In this document: positions 11,815 through 23,599 of the stretch, in pieces
Layout: the number at the start of each line of letters is the position of its first letter
Position numbering within the stretch: the first letter of the stretch is position 1
DNA from: Gliomastix tumulicola
Lineage: Eukaryota; Ascomycota; Sordariomycetes; Hypocreales; Bionectriaceae
Direction of reading: 5' to 3'
Length of the DNA: 64,000 nucleotides
Assembly (NCBI GenBank): GCA_001599755.1
Contig: BCHX01000008.1
Coordinates: forward strand, 3,038,001-3,102,000
Made by a program: the position numbers and the translations under genes
Notes under the pieces: model-generated
The model's database searches: none
Seen by the model: only the letters and a program-made list of their open reading frames with translations
Told to the model about the DNA's origin: nothing

Positions 11815-12535
11815 GGCTACGGATGGGAGCTACTGAGGCAGCTGCAGGGCGGTGGTGATTCGGGACGGGTTCCAATGGCGGGTGGTGGCAGAGGCGAGGC
11901 AGCTGAGGAGAGCTCCTGGAGAGGCGACGAAGTCTGTGGATTGTCAACGTCAGTTCAGGTGGTGGGACTGCCCCACTTTCGCTCTTGCCGGCGCTGAAGT
12001 ATCGCCTCCAGGAGTGAAGCCTTGAGTGACACCTGAATTGATCTGCCTTATCATTTAATACGCCATGGGACTGGACTATACATGATCCGAAATCACGAGC
12101 ATATTACGAGTACAACTGGTTGATTAGTAGCTAATAAATACAAGAGCATCACTAGCCCTGCGAAGCCATCCACATAGTAACTACTGCTCCGACCCGACCT
12201 GACACCTACCAGTAACGTTCCATGCCTGGCTAGGATCTTAGAGAATAAGTCGGATGTATCTTTCCGTCATAATGAATTACTGAGAATAAAGTGTGTCTGC
12301 TAAAAATCGAATTCGTCCGGGTACAACACGAAACAGGTCCATCGAGGCGGCTGCTGCCTCTCTCGGGAACCCGTACCCGGGTATTCATGCGTGCCTCATT
12401 TGCTGGGATTCGGAAATTTCAATTTTTTATTGGATGAGGCGACAGCATTCAAGGTAGTAGCTCCTCTCAGATAGCTCTCGGTGGATAGCGGAAGGCCCTC
12501 TCTGCCCTTCCCGGAGACAACGGCCGACTCTGCTT
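11815..12535. other. Intergenic: VPS5 promoter and TAF5 3' end
   Basis: No gene is supported. Both flanking genes are on the minus strand, so this should hold the VPS5 promoter and leader (right of the stretch is TAF5's 3' side at 12536, left of it VPS5's start). Confidence 0.5.
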
Positions 12536-15345
12536 CTAGCGGTCCGGGTCGTAGCAGCCTCCGACAATAACCAGGTTCATCCGCGTGAACTTGACCTTCG
12601 TCACCGGCGTCTTCTTGGTGGGGAAGGCACTAATCTGATCAGGCGTAATCTGTACCTCCTTGCTCTTCTTCTTGTGCGTCCCCGTAGGAGCGCCACTGGC
12701 AGGGGCAGCCGTGGCTCCCGCGGCGCCAGCTCGGGACGGGTCACCTGCGCCGGCTGCGTCGATGCCCGCCATGACGGCATCTATACCGGTCTGCTGCGTA
12801 GCCTTGCTCGGGTCTGACGGGAGCTCGACGTCCCATAGTCGGACGGTGCCGTCCTGGCCTCCAGAGGCGAGCACGTTCGATTCCATGCTGAAGCTCAGCG
12901 TCCAGATGCCGCCTTTGCCGTGGCCGCGGGACCGCTTGATCAGGTTTCCGTTCTCAATGTCCCAGAACATGATGTTGCCGGCTGTGTCAGCGCTGGCCAG
13001 GGTCTTGCCGTTGGGGGCGCACTCGAGGGCGCTGATGTACTCGTTGTGGCCGGAGAAGACGCGGACGCAGGATCCCGTGGCGACGGACCACATGCGGATG
13101 GACTTGTCCGTCTCGTCCGACGCCGAAAACACGTAGAGTCCGTTGGGGTGCCATGAAATGGCAGAGATAGCTGTGTCGTGTCCCACAAGCAGTCGCTGAG
13201 GGGAAGAATGATCCTGCATCCAGACACGGACAACCTTGTCGTAGCCTCCGCTCAGGAAGTAGTGTCCGTGGGGTCCCCAAAGCGACCTGAACACAGGGCC
13301 GTCATGCGACTTATACAGGCACAGGCAGGCCCACGACTCGAGAGACCACAATCGAACGTGACCATCGGCGGAGCTTGAGAGGAGCAGTTTGGAGCGAGTG
13401 TCGATAGAACCAGAGTTGGACTTCCCCTCGTCGCCGAATAGTCTCTGTGGCGGTCCGGAGGCGGAGTCAGAGAAGTGGACGTCGTAAACGGGGGCCGAGT
13501 GTCCGACTAGCTTGCGGCTGTTGAACTTCTGACCCCTGTCATGGGGGTTTTCTGACGGCAGGGCCTTGCCATCCATGGACCACACACGAATGTAGGAGTC
13601 AGTCGTGCCAGCGGCGGCCATCGTCGCATCGTTTGAGAAGTCCATGCACGAAATCCTATCCTGGAATTAGCGATAAATGTCTGGAAGGACAGATGTGTAT
13701 ACTCACGCTCCAAGGGTGTTGTGGAATGTGAACATGCACGCGCTGATGGGGAGGCCGGCACCACCAGTCCGACCCTCAATCTTGAACCGATCTCTGTTCT
13801 CTCGGAGCTTCGACATCTCGAGCAAGATGTCCCTTGGCCTACTAGGCGGCAGAGGTAGATCAGCTCGGTTCGGCGCGTCGGCACTCTCCTCCCTCTTAAT
13901 CTTCTGGTCGAGTTCCTCAAGCAGCGAAGACCTGCCGTCCTGAGGTGGGTTGCGCGCGTCCTCGTCCTCAAGCTCCGCCCGCAGATCCTCCTTAAGATCC
14001 TGTTCCATAGGCAACGGACCGAGTGTGACGGGTGCTGAAGGGTCGAGAACATCTCTGTTGGTGACACCGATCTTGATGCCCGGGATACCCTCGTTGGCGT
14101 CCTGGTCCTCGAGGTCGGCATTTTTGGCGCGTCGTAGGACTGCCTCGAAGCTGTACGGTGTGATGGGTCCGCGGGCAGTCGAGTCGATTTGGCAGTATGA
14201 AATGAGAAGCTGGCGGATGACAGAGCCGCCCTGATCGGTCTCGCGCTCCAGGAAGTTGTATAGATCACCGGTGGCGTGCTGATTTAAGGGGATACGGTAC
14301 TTGTTCCCCCGGTAGAGCTTGGCCGTCTCATTCTCCGTGACGTGCGCCGGCAAGCTGATGGTGGAGAAGACCTTGAGGTCGTCGGCGTGAGATTTCTCAA
14401 AGCTCGACCCGATGCTGGCAAGAAATGCTTCGGCATCTGTTCCGTAGCCTTGAGAAATAAGTTCCAAGAAGGAGTAGACAAAGACGGGCCATAATAGTTT
14501 GGACAGTTCAAACTAGCAACGCCAAGTTAGAACACGAAAAGGGCCAAGAGTACGGCGTGTGGAAGGAGGAAGAACTCACCTTGTAGATGTCCAGGTTGTT
14601 GTCAATCCAGTCCTTCAGCAGATTGAACGCCTTGGTGTACTTCTTGGGCCCAAGGTTGGGAAGCTGTTGCAGCGGCTTTCCATCCGGGCCGAGATGCTTG
14701 GATTCCTGCCTAAAAACCTCCTCAGTCCGGTTGAATCCCCTCTTCAGCAGGTAGTCGGTGACCTGTATTTTTGCTAGTCAGCCTCTTGCGTCGGAATACA
14801 CTGTGGCGGCATCAGGAGGCAGATCTCAACCAGATCTTGCGCTTGAAGCATGCCGACGGACGCATTTGCACTTGCCGATCTTCTGATCAGCCCATCCTGC
14901 TGATCAATAGGCCTCGGTGGAGGTGCACCGGCCATGATGCTGGATGTCGGCCGATGTAAGATGTGGTGGTGATTGGGTGAGGAAGTGAGGGGGCTGGGAG
15001 GTTGGGAATTGAAGATTTGGCAGTGGGAGGAAAGGCAGTGTGACGGGTGCAGGTGAGGTAGCGTGGATAATACCAAGCGCACAGAGAGAAGCTTGGAAGG
15101 GCCAAGGGAGCGGTCAGGAAGAAAATCGCCGCCTATGCTAAGCGAGGGAGCAATCCCGAAAGGCAGCAAGGAAGCAAATAGCTTAGACGCACAATTTGAT
15201 TCAAGTTCTGGTTCGACATGTGATTCGACGCGGCGGCACCTCCTCCGGCCTGTGGAGGTTGAGGGGGAGGCGGCGCCGGCGATGCGACAGGCTGCCCATT
15301 ATAGTTGCTGGCAGGGGGCACGGGCGGCGGAGGGTTCTGGCTCAT
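12536..15345 (-). CDS. TAF5: TFIID subunit TAF5 (WD40 repeat, also SAGA-type)
   Basis: Four exons, 15345-15193, 14762-14580, 14512-13707 and 13655-12536, give 753 residues. TAF5 scaffolds TFIID and SAGA. Seen in order: a Pro/Ala/Gln-rich N-terminus, a LisH motif (NLNQIVTDYLLKRGFNRTEE, split by intron 1), the TAF5 N-terminal domain with WPVFVYSFLELISQGYG, a charged linker, and a WD40 propeller (DSYIRVWSMDG, LVGHSAPVYDVHFS, ADGHVRLWSLE, SGGYDKVVRVW, SIRMWSVATG, AGNIMFWDIENG, DGTVRLWDVELP). The last intron's acceptor must be GATAG rather than the nearer TTCCAG, because only it keeps frame. Intron 1 is 430 nt, long for this window, and holds a possible second first exon (14835-14937). Confidence 0.93.
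14835..14937 (-). other. TAF5: Candidate alternative first exon of TAF5
   Basis: Inside TAF5 intron 1 an ATG opens MAGAPPPRPIDQQDGLIRR and continues to MLQAQDL, where a GTTGAG donor would splice in phase 0 to the same acceptor (LisH exon at 14762). The resulting intron is about 70 nt, normal here. The donor is weak, so this is only a candidate. It cannot be spliced in frame behind the upstream first exon, so the two would be mutually exclusive. Confidence 0.35.
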
Positions 15346-16000
15346 GATGGACGATGGACAGTGCGCGGACGCATGCGCAGGCGACAAAGATACCAGGTAT
15401 TAGGCGGATACACTATGCGTGTGCAGATCCGTGGAGGAGGTGTTTGCCGGCGGGAGACAAAGGCGAGGGCCTGTGCGGATATCAGTCCATGCCTCTTGCC
15501 GTTTAGTCGTCGACGAGGGTGGTGATGGTGACGCGACGGATGTGGTCTATTGGAGCGGCGGATGGTTATGAAAAGTCTAGCGTGCGATTGGATGGACGAA
15601 TGGGCAGAACAATGAGACGAGCACGCAGGTAAAAGTGATACTGTGGTGGTGTGAATGATGTCTTGACGTTCAGACTGGAATCGCGAAGTCACGTCTGGCG
15701 CCTGTCCAAGCTTATGCAGGGATCGCTAGTGAGCCGCCCACGATAGCCGATAATTAGGCGAATGCGGGTCATGACATGATATCACTAACAGTATGGCAGA
15801 TTTCACGTCCTCAGTTGCACAAACGTAGGAGTGGGGCTCAGCATTCACCCAACCACCAAAGTTCAGTGAGAGTTCACTTCTGGCCCTCAGTTCACTTGCA
15901 TCTTCTTCCACCCTCTTCTCACTCTGACAGTCTGCAAATCAATTGTGAGATCTGATTATTCATTACAATAACCCGACAATACAACGTTTTCTCCTGCACA
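15346..16000. promoter_or_regulatory. Divergent promoter region TAF5 / MED11
   Basis: Two general transcription factor genes diverge from this 655-bp stretch. No gene inside it is supported and no clear TATA box was seen. Confidence 0.45.
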
Positions 16001-16549
16001 ATGGAGTCCCCCAAAGATGTCCCTATGGAGGATAAGCCTGGGATCCATGAGCCCTTCACCGTGGAGGAAAACATCCACCAGCTCAACGCCATCGACAAGA
16101 CCATCGTCCAGCTTATGCAGCACACCGGAACCGCTCTCAATGCGCTCGCCATCCCGAGTGCATCCGCTTCATCAGCCGCACTCAAAGTACCGTCGGCCTC
16201 ATCGGACCCCAAATCGCAGCTCGACCCTCCAGCGCAGAAGGATGCCTTCCATGCGGCGACCAACTCCTTCCTGGATGCCCTCCACTCCGTTGATGTCAGG
16301 ATGAAGCGTCAGATCATGGCGCTTGAGGAAGCCGGCATCATCAGCCTCGCGCCGCCCCCCAAGGACCCTCGGACTGGCGTCTCCAAGAGCACCTCGATGA
16401 AGCCCAATGGGATGGGGGCGGTCGGAACGCTGGACGTGGGGTGGCTGAACAGCCGTGGCAATCGCGTGGAGAAGGACATGGAGGCCGAAATTTGGGGCAA
16501 GGCGAGGGAGCTTCTGGAAAAGGGGAGCAGTTCGGACACTAAGGAATGA
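16001..16549 (+). CDS. MED11: Mediator complex subunit 11
   Basis: A single exon of 182 residues. MED11 is a small head-module subunit of Mediator that pairs with MED22 and contacts TFIIH and Pol II. Seen: a helical N-terminal half with FTVEENIHQLNAIDKTIVQL and a second helix NSFLDALHSVDVRMKRQIMALEEAGI cut by a Ser/Ala-rich linker, which is the family pattern. The C-terminal half carries a fungal extension ending in Ser and acidic residues. It diverges from TAF5, another Pol II factor. Confidence 0.85.
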   Translation: MESPKDVPMEDKPGIHEPFTVEENIHQLNAIDKTIVQLMQHTGTALNALAIPSASASSAALKVPSASSDPKSQLDPPAQKDAFHAATNSFLDALHSVDVRMKRQIMALEEAGIISLAPPPKDPRTGVSKSTSMKPNGMGAVGTLDVGWLNSRGNRVEKDMEAEIWGKARELLEKGSSSDTKE

Positions 16550-16792
16550 GCGTAAGGCGCCGCGTGAGCTTGCGAGAAAGATCACCATCTTTCGGACTGC
16601 ATTGGATTTGCATCACGGTAAGAATTGATATTTCATCCCTCAAGTCTGTCGTCGGTAACTAACAGAATGCAGTGAATCACCCCCACCCGACATGAATTAC
16701 CCCGCCAATTATTACGCTCGTCAACCAAAGCACACAATTGTTAAAAGCAGAAGGGATATCCAACTCCAAGCACCCCTCGCCGGACCGTCAGC

Positions 16793-17203
16793 CTAGGCAG
16801 GGCGTGCCTCGTCGTTGACCAACTCGCCCGCATCTCTCGTCGGCTGGCGAGTGGTCGTTGGCCGCAGGTCCGGCATATCCCTCTCCTCTCCCCCGTGGGC
16901 GCCATCGCTCTGGTTGAGGACGCCCTCGGACGCCTGGCGTCGAAACTCCTCCCTCCGACGTCGCTGTCGGCGCTCAGCGCGCGCGCGTGAGGTGGTGGTT
17001 GTTCCCGCGTTGTGCGCGGTAGCGGCAGCCTGTCGGGCGTATTCGTCCTCCTCGCGGCAGGCCTCGAGGTCTTGCTCTATCTGGCGCTGAAGCTTCTTGC
17101 AGCGGCGGTAGTAGATGAGCGCGAGCGTCGCTGCGAAGATGAAGAGCATCATGTGGACCCCCGCGAAGATGGAGGTGGTCATGAGAAGCATGGTGAGATC
17201 CAT
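16793..17203 (-). CDS. Small single-pass membrane protein, unknown function
   Basis: 136 residues. Residues 4-31 form one strongly hydrophobic segment followed at once by YYRRCKK, which suggests a cytosolic C-terminus. The rest is a highly charged Arg/Glu/Ala helix (about 35-110) and a disordered tail. No domain was recognised. Codon composition is like the neighbouring genes and the frame starts cleanly at the membrane segment, so I believe it is coding, but a function cannot be given. It is convergent with MED11. Confidence 0.55.
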   Translation of the reverse strand: MDLTMLLMTTSIFAGVHMMLFIFAATLALIYYRRCKKLQRQIEQDLEACREEDEYARQAAATAHNAGTTTTSRARAERRQRRRREEFRRQASEGVLNQSDGAHGGEERDMPDLRPTTTRQPTRDAGELVNDEARPA

Positions 17204-18767
17204 CTTGATCAGTTGTGGTGTGGTCGACGAGTCGATACGTTGAAGGCGGAATGGGATCTTGGACGATGCTAGGTGTTGAGGCTTCCTTTGAGTGAGGATT
17301 TGGGATTCCTCTTGCTCGAGATATATGAATGCAGATCTTCATTCCGTGCTACAATACTCATCACGTCAGCTTCTCTATTCACTGATCATGATAACCCGTC
17401 GTGAGGTTGATATACCATGTTCGGTTCCATATGGGCCGTCTTTCACGGGACAGCGTTACGCCACCACGGGAGGGCATTTACTACCTCATCATGTGTCCCG
17501 CTGAGCTCTCCGCAGCGTCGCTGCAGCCGTCTATGTGTACGACGCGCGGCTGAGTGTCTACTTTATCTTGTCACTATCATAGCTATCGAGCATCTGCGCA
17601 TACCTGCGTGAAGAACCACGATTAACCTTTTCCACGGTCGAGAATCGGTCGGTGGTCTCTGCCACAAGCAAGGACGGCATTGGCAAGCATCCTGGTCCCC
17701 CATCGTCTGTGATTCAGTGTTTGCCGTCGCCGCATGAAAAGCTGCTAGTCACAGCAATGTCGAGAAGGGCATTTCCTCCGTGCAAGCAAATCATGTACTG
17801 GCAGCGTGCTGAATGAGTTCATCATTGGCAGTGTTTGAGGAGCAGTAGGTATCTCAAACCGAGGCAGACGGGCCGCTGGCCTGTCAGTAAGGCGAAAACA
17901 ATTTTCTGGGTTGTAAGCGCGGCAATACTCCGCACTCGATGATCAATTCATTGCCATACTACATCGCCTCACATGAAGGGTGAAGAGTGGTGATCGACAT
18001 GACTCTCTTACAGTGAAGGGGACTCTGAGACCATTCCGGTCCTGGCCCGTGGCTCGGGGCATTCCAGCGCGTTGAAGCGTCCGAGGTCGTGGACACTCAG
18101 TCCATCAATATGACATTTCTAGCATTGACTTCCAGAACAATATTTTAGTGAGGCAGAGTGCTAAGGTAGTAAGGAAGGTCCATTCGCCCGTACCTTCCAG
18201 TCTGACAATCAAGTTGCCCGACGTTGAATCGGGAAGGAATGAGGACCCCGAATGAGAACCCCTTTCCCTCTTTCCCTCCTTTTCAAGCCCCGTCGCCGAG
18301 GGGCCAAGAGACATAGCCCCACTTAACGGCCTCTAGACCAATCAGAAGCTGAGCTGTCCCTGTGTGGCCTCACGCTTGATATCGCCGAGAAATCCGGGCT
18401 ACTGCAATTGGCTGTCCAATTACGACGACGATTATCCGTATTATACGGCATTGCTTGACGGGCGGAGCTTTTCTAGAACGTCGTCCCTTTTTTTGCTCCG
18501 CTTCCTTCACGTACAACATTATTATGCCCTCTGGGCTTGCTAATACCTTCTAATCGCTGCCTTTTGGATTTCCCCGCGCTACGTGTGGATCGCTACCTCG
18601 ACGATCCAGATCGACTTCGACGAAGTGGCATATTGCGACCGACCGACCGACGATTAACGAAGGCCATACCCTGGTCGAGAGGTTACCATCCGACTCCGTC
18701 GAGCCTCCGGCGCGCGGAACGACACGAACGTACATCACGACCGAGGCACAGTCACACATAATACAAC
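17204..18767. other. 1.56-kb gene-free divergent region
   Basis: No gene supported. It separates the small membrane protein from the YTP1-like gene and probably holds a long promoter or leader for the latter. The last 250 bp (about 18520-18767) are pyrimidine- and CG-rich, consistent with a leader. Confidence 0.4.
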
Positions 18768-20372
18768 ATGGCGAGGAGAAGTGGCGCGTCCAGCCTTGGG
18801 TGGGCGTCACTCGCCGTCCTGGCGGGCGTCCAGGGAGTTGTCGCCCACGAGCACCATGGAGACAACATCCCAGAAGGCCAGACCATTTCCCTGGAGCCTA
18901 TGGTGGGTGGCGTATTCGATCTGGAGCCAGAATGACAAGCTGACAGACGGACTAGGATACGGTGCTCTGGATTCACATCTTCATCCAGATGCTGGCGTAC
19001 GGTGTCATCTTCCCCATAGGCATGGTCCTCGGTGTACGTCCAGCCCTCTCCTCGACCCCCCGCTCCCCCCCACGCTCGTCTAACGTCCCATAGATCGGAA
19101 AATCACGATGGCATGTCCCGACACAGCTCTTCGGCACCGCCCTCGCCATCGTCGGCTTCTTCCTCGGCCACGCGCACGGCGGCCGCGAGTTCGTCCCCGG
19201 CAACGCCCACGCGGGCTTCGCATACATCCTCCAGATCCTCCTCATCGCGCAGATCGTCCTCGGCTTATACCTCAAGGGCCACTGGGAGCGCGGCATCAAC
19301 GGCCGCATCCGGAAACTCATCCGCCCCTGCCACTCGATCGTCGGCAAGGCCATGCCCCTCCTCTCCTGGGCGCAGATGCTCTTCGGCGGCATCACCTCCC
19401 TCGGCTTCTGCCAGGGCGACCACGTCGGACAGTGCGCGGCGCACTTCATCATGGGTAGCGCATTCATCGCGTACGGCATCTTGCTCACGATTATCCTCCT
19501 GGCTGGGCAGATGTGGATGCGCAGGTGCGGGCGGTCGCAGGAGTTCTTCGACAGCTCTGTGATTGCTGCGTGGGGTTGCGTCAATACGTTTACGGAGCAT
19601 CGCTGGGGCACCGATTGGGTCAAGAATGACTGGCAGCATACCACGATGGGGATCATCTGGTGGTGCGCCGGTCTGGCGGGTATCTGGCTCAGCAGGGATC
19701 GCGACGGCAACCCGAAGCGCAACTTTGTTCCCGGTTTCGTCATCATGATTACCGGCTGGGGGATGTCCGCCCACCCCCAGGAGCTGATGACCAGTGCTGC
19801 TACGCACACCATGTTCGGTTACAGCCTCATGGCGGCAGGCCTCACGCGTATCATCGAGGTTGCCTTTGTGCTTAAGGACCAACAGTCTCTGACTGAGGAT
19901 GGACGGTCGTGGAACAGCTTCCAGTTCATCCCTGTCTATGTAAGCCTCGCAAACTAATGAATGCCTCAATCGTTTCTGTTGCTAACCTTGTCTCTAGCTG
20001 CTTTACGCTTCCGGCTTCCTTTTCATGGGAGCGACCGAAGAGCAGATGCTTCTTGTCGAGGGCTCTGCCATGGATCATGTGTCCTACATCCTCATCCTTT
20101 TCTCGATGGCCTTCCTCGTCTTCCTCTTCTCCAACATGCTCATCCACCTGTACGATCGTCTTGTCAACCCACCTTCGGATAACAAGAACCTCGCGAACGG
20201 ATATCACGTAGCAGGCCGCCCTGTCGAGGAGGGCAGGGTCAGGGATGCCGAGGAGTTTGAGCTGGAAGGCCTGACTAGCGACGATGAAGAGGATGAGGGG
20301 AGGGGGATGCTGAGGAATGGTGCTGCCCAGGGCACTGCTCCGGCTACTGCGCCAGCAGCAGGCCGATCATAA
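18768..20372 (+). CDS. YTP1: YTP1-like multi-pass membrane protein
   Basis: Four exons, 18768-18902, 18956-19033, 19094-19939 and 19998-20372, all phase 0, give 477 residues. Seen: a signal peptide ending near VVAHEHHGDN, a DUF2427-type membrane region (VLWIHIFIQMLAYGVIFPIG, GHAHGG), and the YTP1 C-terminal domain with AAWGCVNTFTEHRW, NDWQHTTMGIIWW and GWGMSAHPQE. Membrane helices and His-rich loops alternate; conserved His in HAHGG, DWQHT and SAHPQ could bind a metal or haem, but this is inference. The tail after residue 430 is acidic (SDDEEDEGRG). The family's function is unknown. Confidence 0.85.
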
Positions 20373-20803
20373 TTTTGGCATCGTCAGGGCGGGAAGCAAA
20401 GGGGCAGGAAGGAAAACATCTTATTTTGGATAGTGGGATTTACGAGCGCACCATACTACTGGCGTTAATAGCGGAATGGCTTTGGATAGGATAGCATGAC
20501 TTGGATATCACCATCGAATACAATTTTGCTTGATTATGACAGTCCATCCCTGTGATCTTGATTTCGTGATGATCCTTCGGCCGATCTTTGACTGGACTGT
20601 GGGGCAAGGGTCTTCCGTATTTTCTGGCGGGGCAAATTTTCAACCTTTTTTCGAACTTCAACAACACCAACAGCCTCTGCAATCCTCCTCCAGTCCTTGC
20701 CTACCGCTACTCTCCTACAGTCCGGACCTCGCCCTAATATCCGACCTACGAGACCAAAATCACACGAAACTACCCGAAGAGCAAACCGCAGACACCAGAC
20801 ACC
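20373..20803. other. Intergenic: YTP1 3' end and ALB1 promoter
   Basis: Both flanking genes are on the plus strand. No gene supported in this 431-bp stretch; the right end is a pyrimidine-rich leader for ALB1. Confidence 0.45.
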
Positions 20804-21202
20804 ATGCCCTCCGTCTCCAACCCCAACGGGCCCTCGAAAAACCGCCTCGCGGCGCGCGCCTCCTCGGCCAAGAAGCAGCGCCGCCAGAAGAGCGAGCAGG
20901 CGCGCCACAAGATCGCCAAGGTGGACACGAGGCGCGGCGCGCGACCCGGTCTGATGCCCACGAGCGGGCCGCGGAAGCCCGTCAGCGGGAAGAAGGCGCG
21001 GAAGCTGGAGAAGAAGATGGGGTATGCGATGAAGAGGAAGATGGAGGCCGAGGGGGTTGTGGAGATGAAGGGTGAGTAGTATACTCTGATAGGTCATGTG
21101 TGGTTATCTTGGAGAGTGTTGGAATGCTGACTGGTGGTCTTAGATGCGCCGAAAGTCGAGGACGAGGCGGTCGATGGCGAGGGCGATGTCGAGATTCAGT
21201 AG
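20804..21202 (+). CDS. ALB1: Ribosome biogenesis protein ALB1
   Basis: Two exons, 20804-21071 and 21144-21202, phase 1, give 108 residues. ALB1 is a small basic nucleolar/cytoplasmic shuttling factor of the pre-60S particle that works with ARX1. Seen: the opening PSVSNPNGPSKNRLAARASS, a Lys/Arg-rich middle, then TSGPRKPVSGKKARKLEKKM and an acidic tail VEDEAVDGEGDVEIQ. The intron is needed: read straight through, the frame would end at GAG-TAG just after the donor and lose the acidic tail. Confidence 0.85.
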
Positions 21203-21475
21203 TTCTGAGGGAACGACACGACACCGCTTGAACGATTGGATACGGCGCGAACGATCGATACGACGGGAATACTCTGGCGTTTTGGAGTCTTGGTTTTACT
21301 GGAAGGTTGGATCTGCGAATATCACGACGAATGTTAGAATGACCAAGGCACGACTGCCTGGTTTGAACATAGACAAGATGGACTACTACGAATAGGATAC
21401 CAGTCTTCTGATCACTGATCTGGACCCGGGTTTTTGAAAGGGCGGACGTATAGAATCTTGCATTTGTGCCTGAAA

Positions 21476-23599
21476 TCAGACGAGAACTAGCCGTTCAACA
21501 GGGTGCCCCTTCGCCTTGATCTCTGGCACAGACATCGATGTCTGGTAGACTCGCCCAATGACAGAGTAGCTTGGTCCCTCAGGCCCGTACACCGACAGCT
21601 CGCTGCCCCCTTTCAGAAGGCAGACGACGTCGCCGGACTTCATAGACCTAGAACCAGGGCAGCCCGATATCAAATGACCGTCCTTCGAGATCCCGATGCC
21701 GCCATACCCCGAGATCGTCTCGAGCTCCGTGTTGATTCCCCGAACCATTGCCTGTGCTATCGGCAGCTGCGAGAGCAGCCGGTACATTGTAGAGTCAAGG
21801 GGGACTGGCTGTGACGCACCACCGTCGCCGCTCGTATTGGTAGACCCCGTGACATCGTCGGAAAACGGCCAGTATGCATCCCACCTGCGCTGGAAGTCGC
21901 CATCCGAGACGGACGGTACGACTTCTCGTGCTCGTTCCAGACACGCGGCCCGGAGTTTGATCAATCCCTCGAGGCTCGCAACGAGCCCCATGTTCACTCC
22001 TTCCTCCAGCGGGTCTTCCAGAGATCGCTGCTCTACGAAAGAGAGAACCCAGTCTAGTGACACGATAGAAGCGACCTCGCCGACGACGTGACCCTCGACG
22101 GTCAGACGCAGGCCGTCCTCTGATATATCGACGAGATTTGGCGCATCGTCATTCTGGTCGTTCTGATCTTCTGATGAATTCTCCAACCACGCTGGGAGGC
22201 TGTGTCGCCAGTCGGGAACCCACGTTGGATAGCCCTCAAGCCTCCTCTTCCGACAACGCATCACCTTGAAGCATTGCGTGTGCTTGATCATGTAGAGCTC
22301 GTACGCATGGTAGACCTGCCCGACAGGAGCCTCGTAATTAGGCCGGAGCTCTTCGGGCAGGGCGTTGATGACTCGCAGCAGACTCAGGTAGGCGTACAGC
22401 AGATCGCGAGGGTCGGTCGCCTCCCTTTGTCCCTTGACGAGCTGCATGATGGACCGTAGCTGCGTCGCGATAATCACGTTCTCGTCTACGGTCGAATCAC
22501 TCGGGAACTCCTCGGTCACTCGCTGGTGGTAGATTGACAGGTGCTGCAGCATGTCAATTCGACTCCGGAGGGAGTTGAAGCGTCCCAGTTCGAGAGGCAT
22601 CTGCTGGATCTGGGATTCCAGCATGCGCTGGCAGGTCGTAACGGCCGGCCCGGCCAACACGCTCCATTTCACAGGCCAGTAGCGCACCAGCGCCGTCGCG
22701 CCGGACCTTGCATTGAGCACTTCCTGCACGATCCACGCTCGCTTCAGCCACCGGCTCGACAGGATGGACGTGAACCCCTTCAGGGCCGTCTTCTGCTGCT
22801 GGATGTTCTCTTCCGTGAAGAGATGGCTCGGCGGGTAGAGGCCGGACTCATCGCGCGGAAGGAAAAGGCGCACGTCGCGGATGAGATCCATGGCTGACCG
22901 CAGGCCTGCCGTCGTCTGCCTCGAGAGGTGGCTCAGCCAGATGAGGACGTGGGCCGCTCGGCTGTAGATGGTCTTCATCTGCAGGACCTGCGCGCTCCTC
23001 TCTTGGGGATCCCCTTGGTTGATGCAGAGTGCATCGATCCAGAAGGGGAAGGAGCTGACCGTCCTGACATCTGTGACGCCGTTTACCTGCGGCGAGTCAC
23101 TTGAGCTTTCGTCCTTGAACGGATTGCTTCTGTCCCTGACGATCCTGTTCAGGGCTTTCAGAGCCACATTGCTGAGGACCTCCTTGCCGGCGGGCGAGGG
23201 GAAGTCGAGCGGGAAGTCCCCTTCCTCCAGCACAGCCCTCAACACCAGATTTCTGATGCAGACGGAGTACCGGTCGGGACCACGGTAGATGATGGGCAGT
23301 GAAGAGGCCACCGTCAGCAGGATTTCCTGGATATGCTGGAGGAATCTGTACAGGCCCTGCGTGACGGGGAACTCCCTGCCGTCGAGCGATATGATCTCGG
23401 CGCCTTCGATGCTCCCCCACGTGTACGAGAGGGCCGTATAGGCACGCGCCTCCGGGATGTCATGGTCTAGGGATATGTGCTCCAGCTCGCATCGCGGCTC
23501 GAGATCGAACTGGGCAGGGTAGATCCTGAGACGCCGTATTGCTGACGGATCAGACTGGGATAGAGGCCGATGCGGGGTTGGACCAGTGAACGAATCCAT
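21476..23599 (-). CDS. HET domain protein A (heterokaryon incompatibility type)
   Basis: A single exon of 707 residues. HET domains are TIR-like modules that trigger incompatibility cell death in fungi. Block 1 is YTALSYTWG (54-62) and block 2 FWIDALCINQGDPQERSAQV (186-205), followed by IYSRAAHVLIWLSHLSRQT. About 125 residues separate blocks 1 and 2, two to three times the usual spacing, with a Leu-rich helix and Ser-rich loop (ESSSDSPQ) between them. The C-terminal half has no other known domain. It is head-to-head with HET protein B. No paired NWD2/STAND receptor is adjacent. Confidence 0.9.
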   Translation of the reverse strand: MDSFTGPTPHRPLSQSDPSAIRRLRIYPAQFDLEPRCELEHISLDHDIPEARAYTALSYTWGSIEGAEIISLDGREFPVTQGLYRFLQHIQEILLTVASSLPIIYRGPDRYSVCIRNLVLRAVLEEGDFPLDFPSPAGKEVLSNVALKALNRIVRDRSNPFKDESSSDSPQVNGVTDVRTVSSFPFWIDALCINQGDPQERSAQVLQMKTIYSRAAHVLIWLSHLSRQTTAGLRSAMDLIRDVRLFLPRDESGLYPPSHLFTEENIQQQKTALKGFTSILSSRWLKRAWIVQEVLNARSGATALVRYWPVKWSVLAGPAVTTCQRMLESQIQQMPLELGRFNSLRSRIDMLQHLSIYHQRVTEEFPSDSTVDENVIIATQLRSIMQLVKGQREATDPRDLLYAYLSLLRVINALPEELRPNYEAPVGQVYHAYELYMIKHTQCFKVMRCRKRRLEGYPTWVPDWRHSLPAWLENSSEDQNDQNDDAPNLVDISEDGLRLTVEGHVVGEVASIVSLDWVLSFVEQRSLEDPLEEGVNMGLVASLEGLIKLRAACLERAREVVPSVSDGDFQRRWDAYWPFSDDVTGSTNTSGDGGASQPVPLDSTMYRLLSQLPIAQAMVRGINTELETISGYGGIGISKDGHLISGCPGSRSMKSGDVVCLLKGGSELSVYGPEGPSYSVIGRVYQTSMSVPEIKAKGHPVERLVLV

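Noticed and set aside
13656..13706. Acceptor TTCCAG in the last TAF5 intron
   Set aside because: It would shift the WD40 frame; GATAG six bases later gives TLGAISCMDFSND, which fits TAF5.
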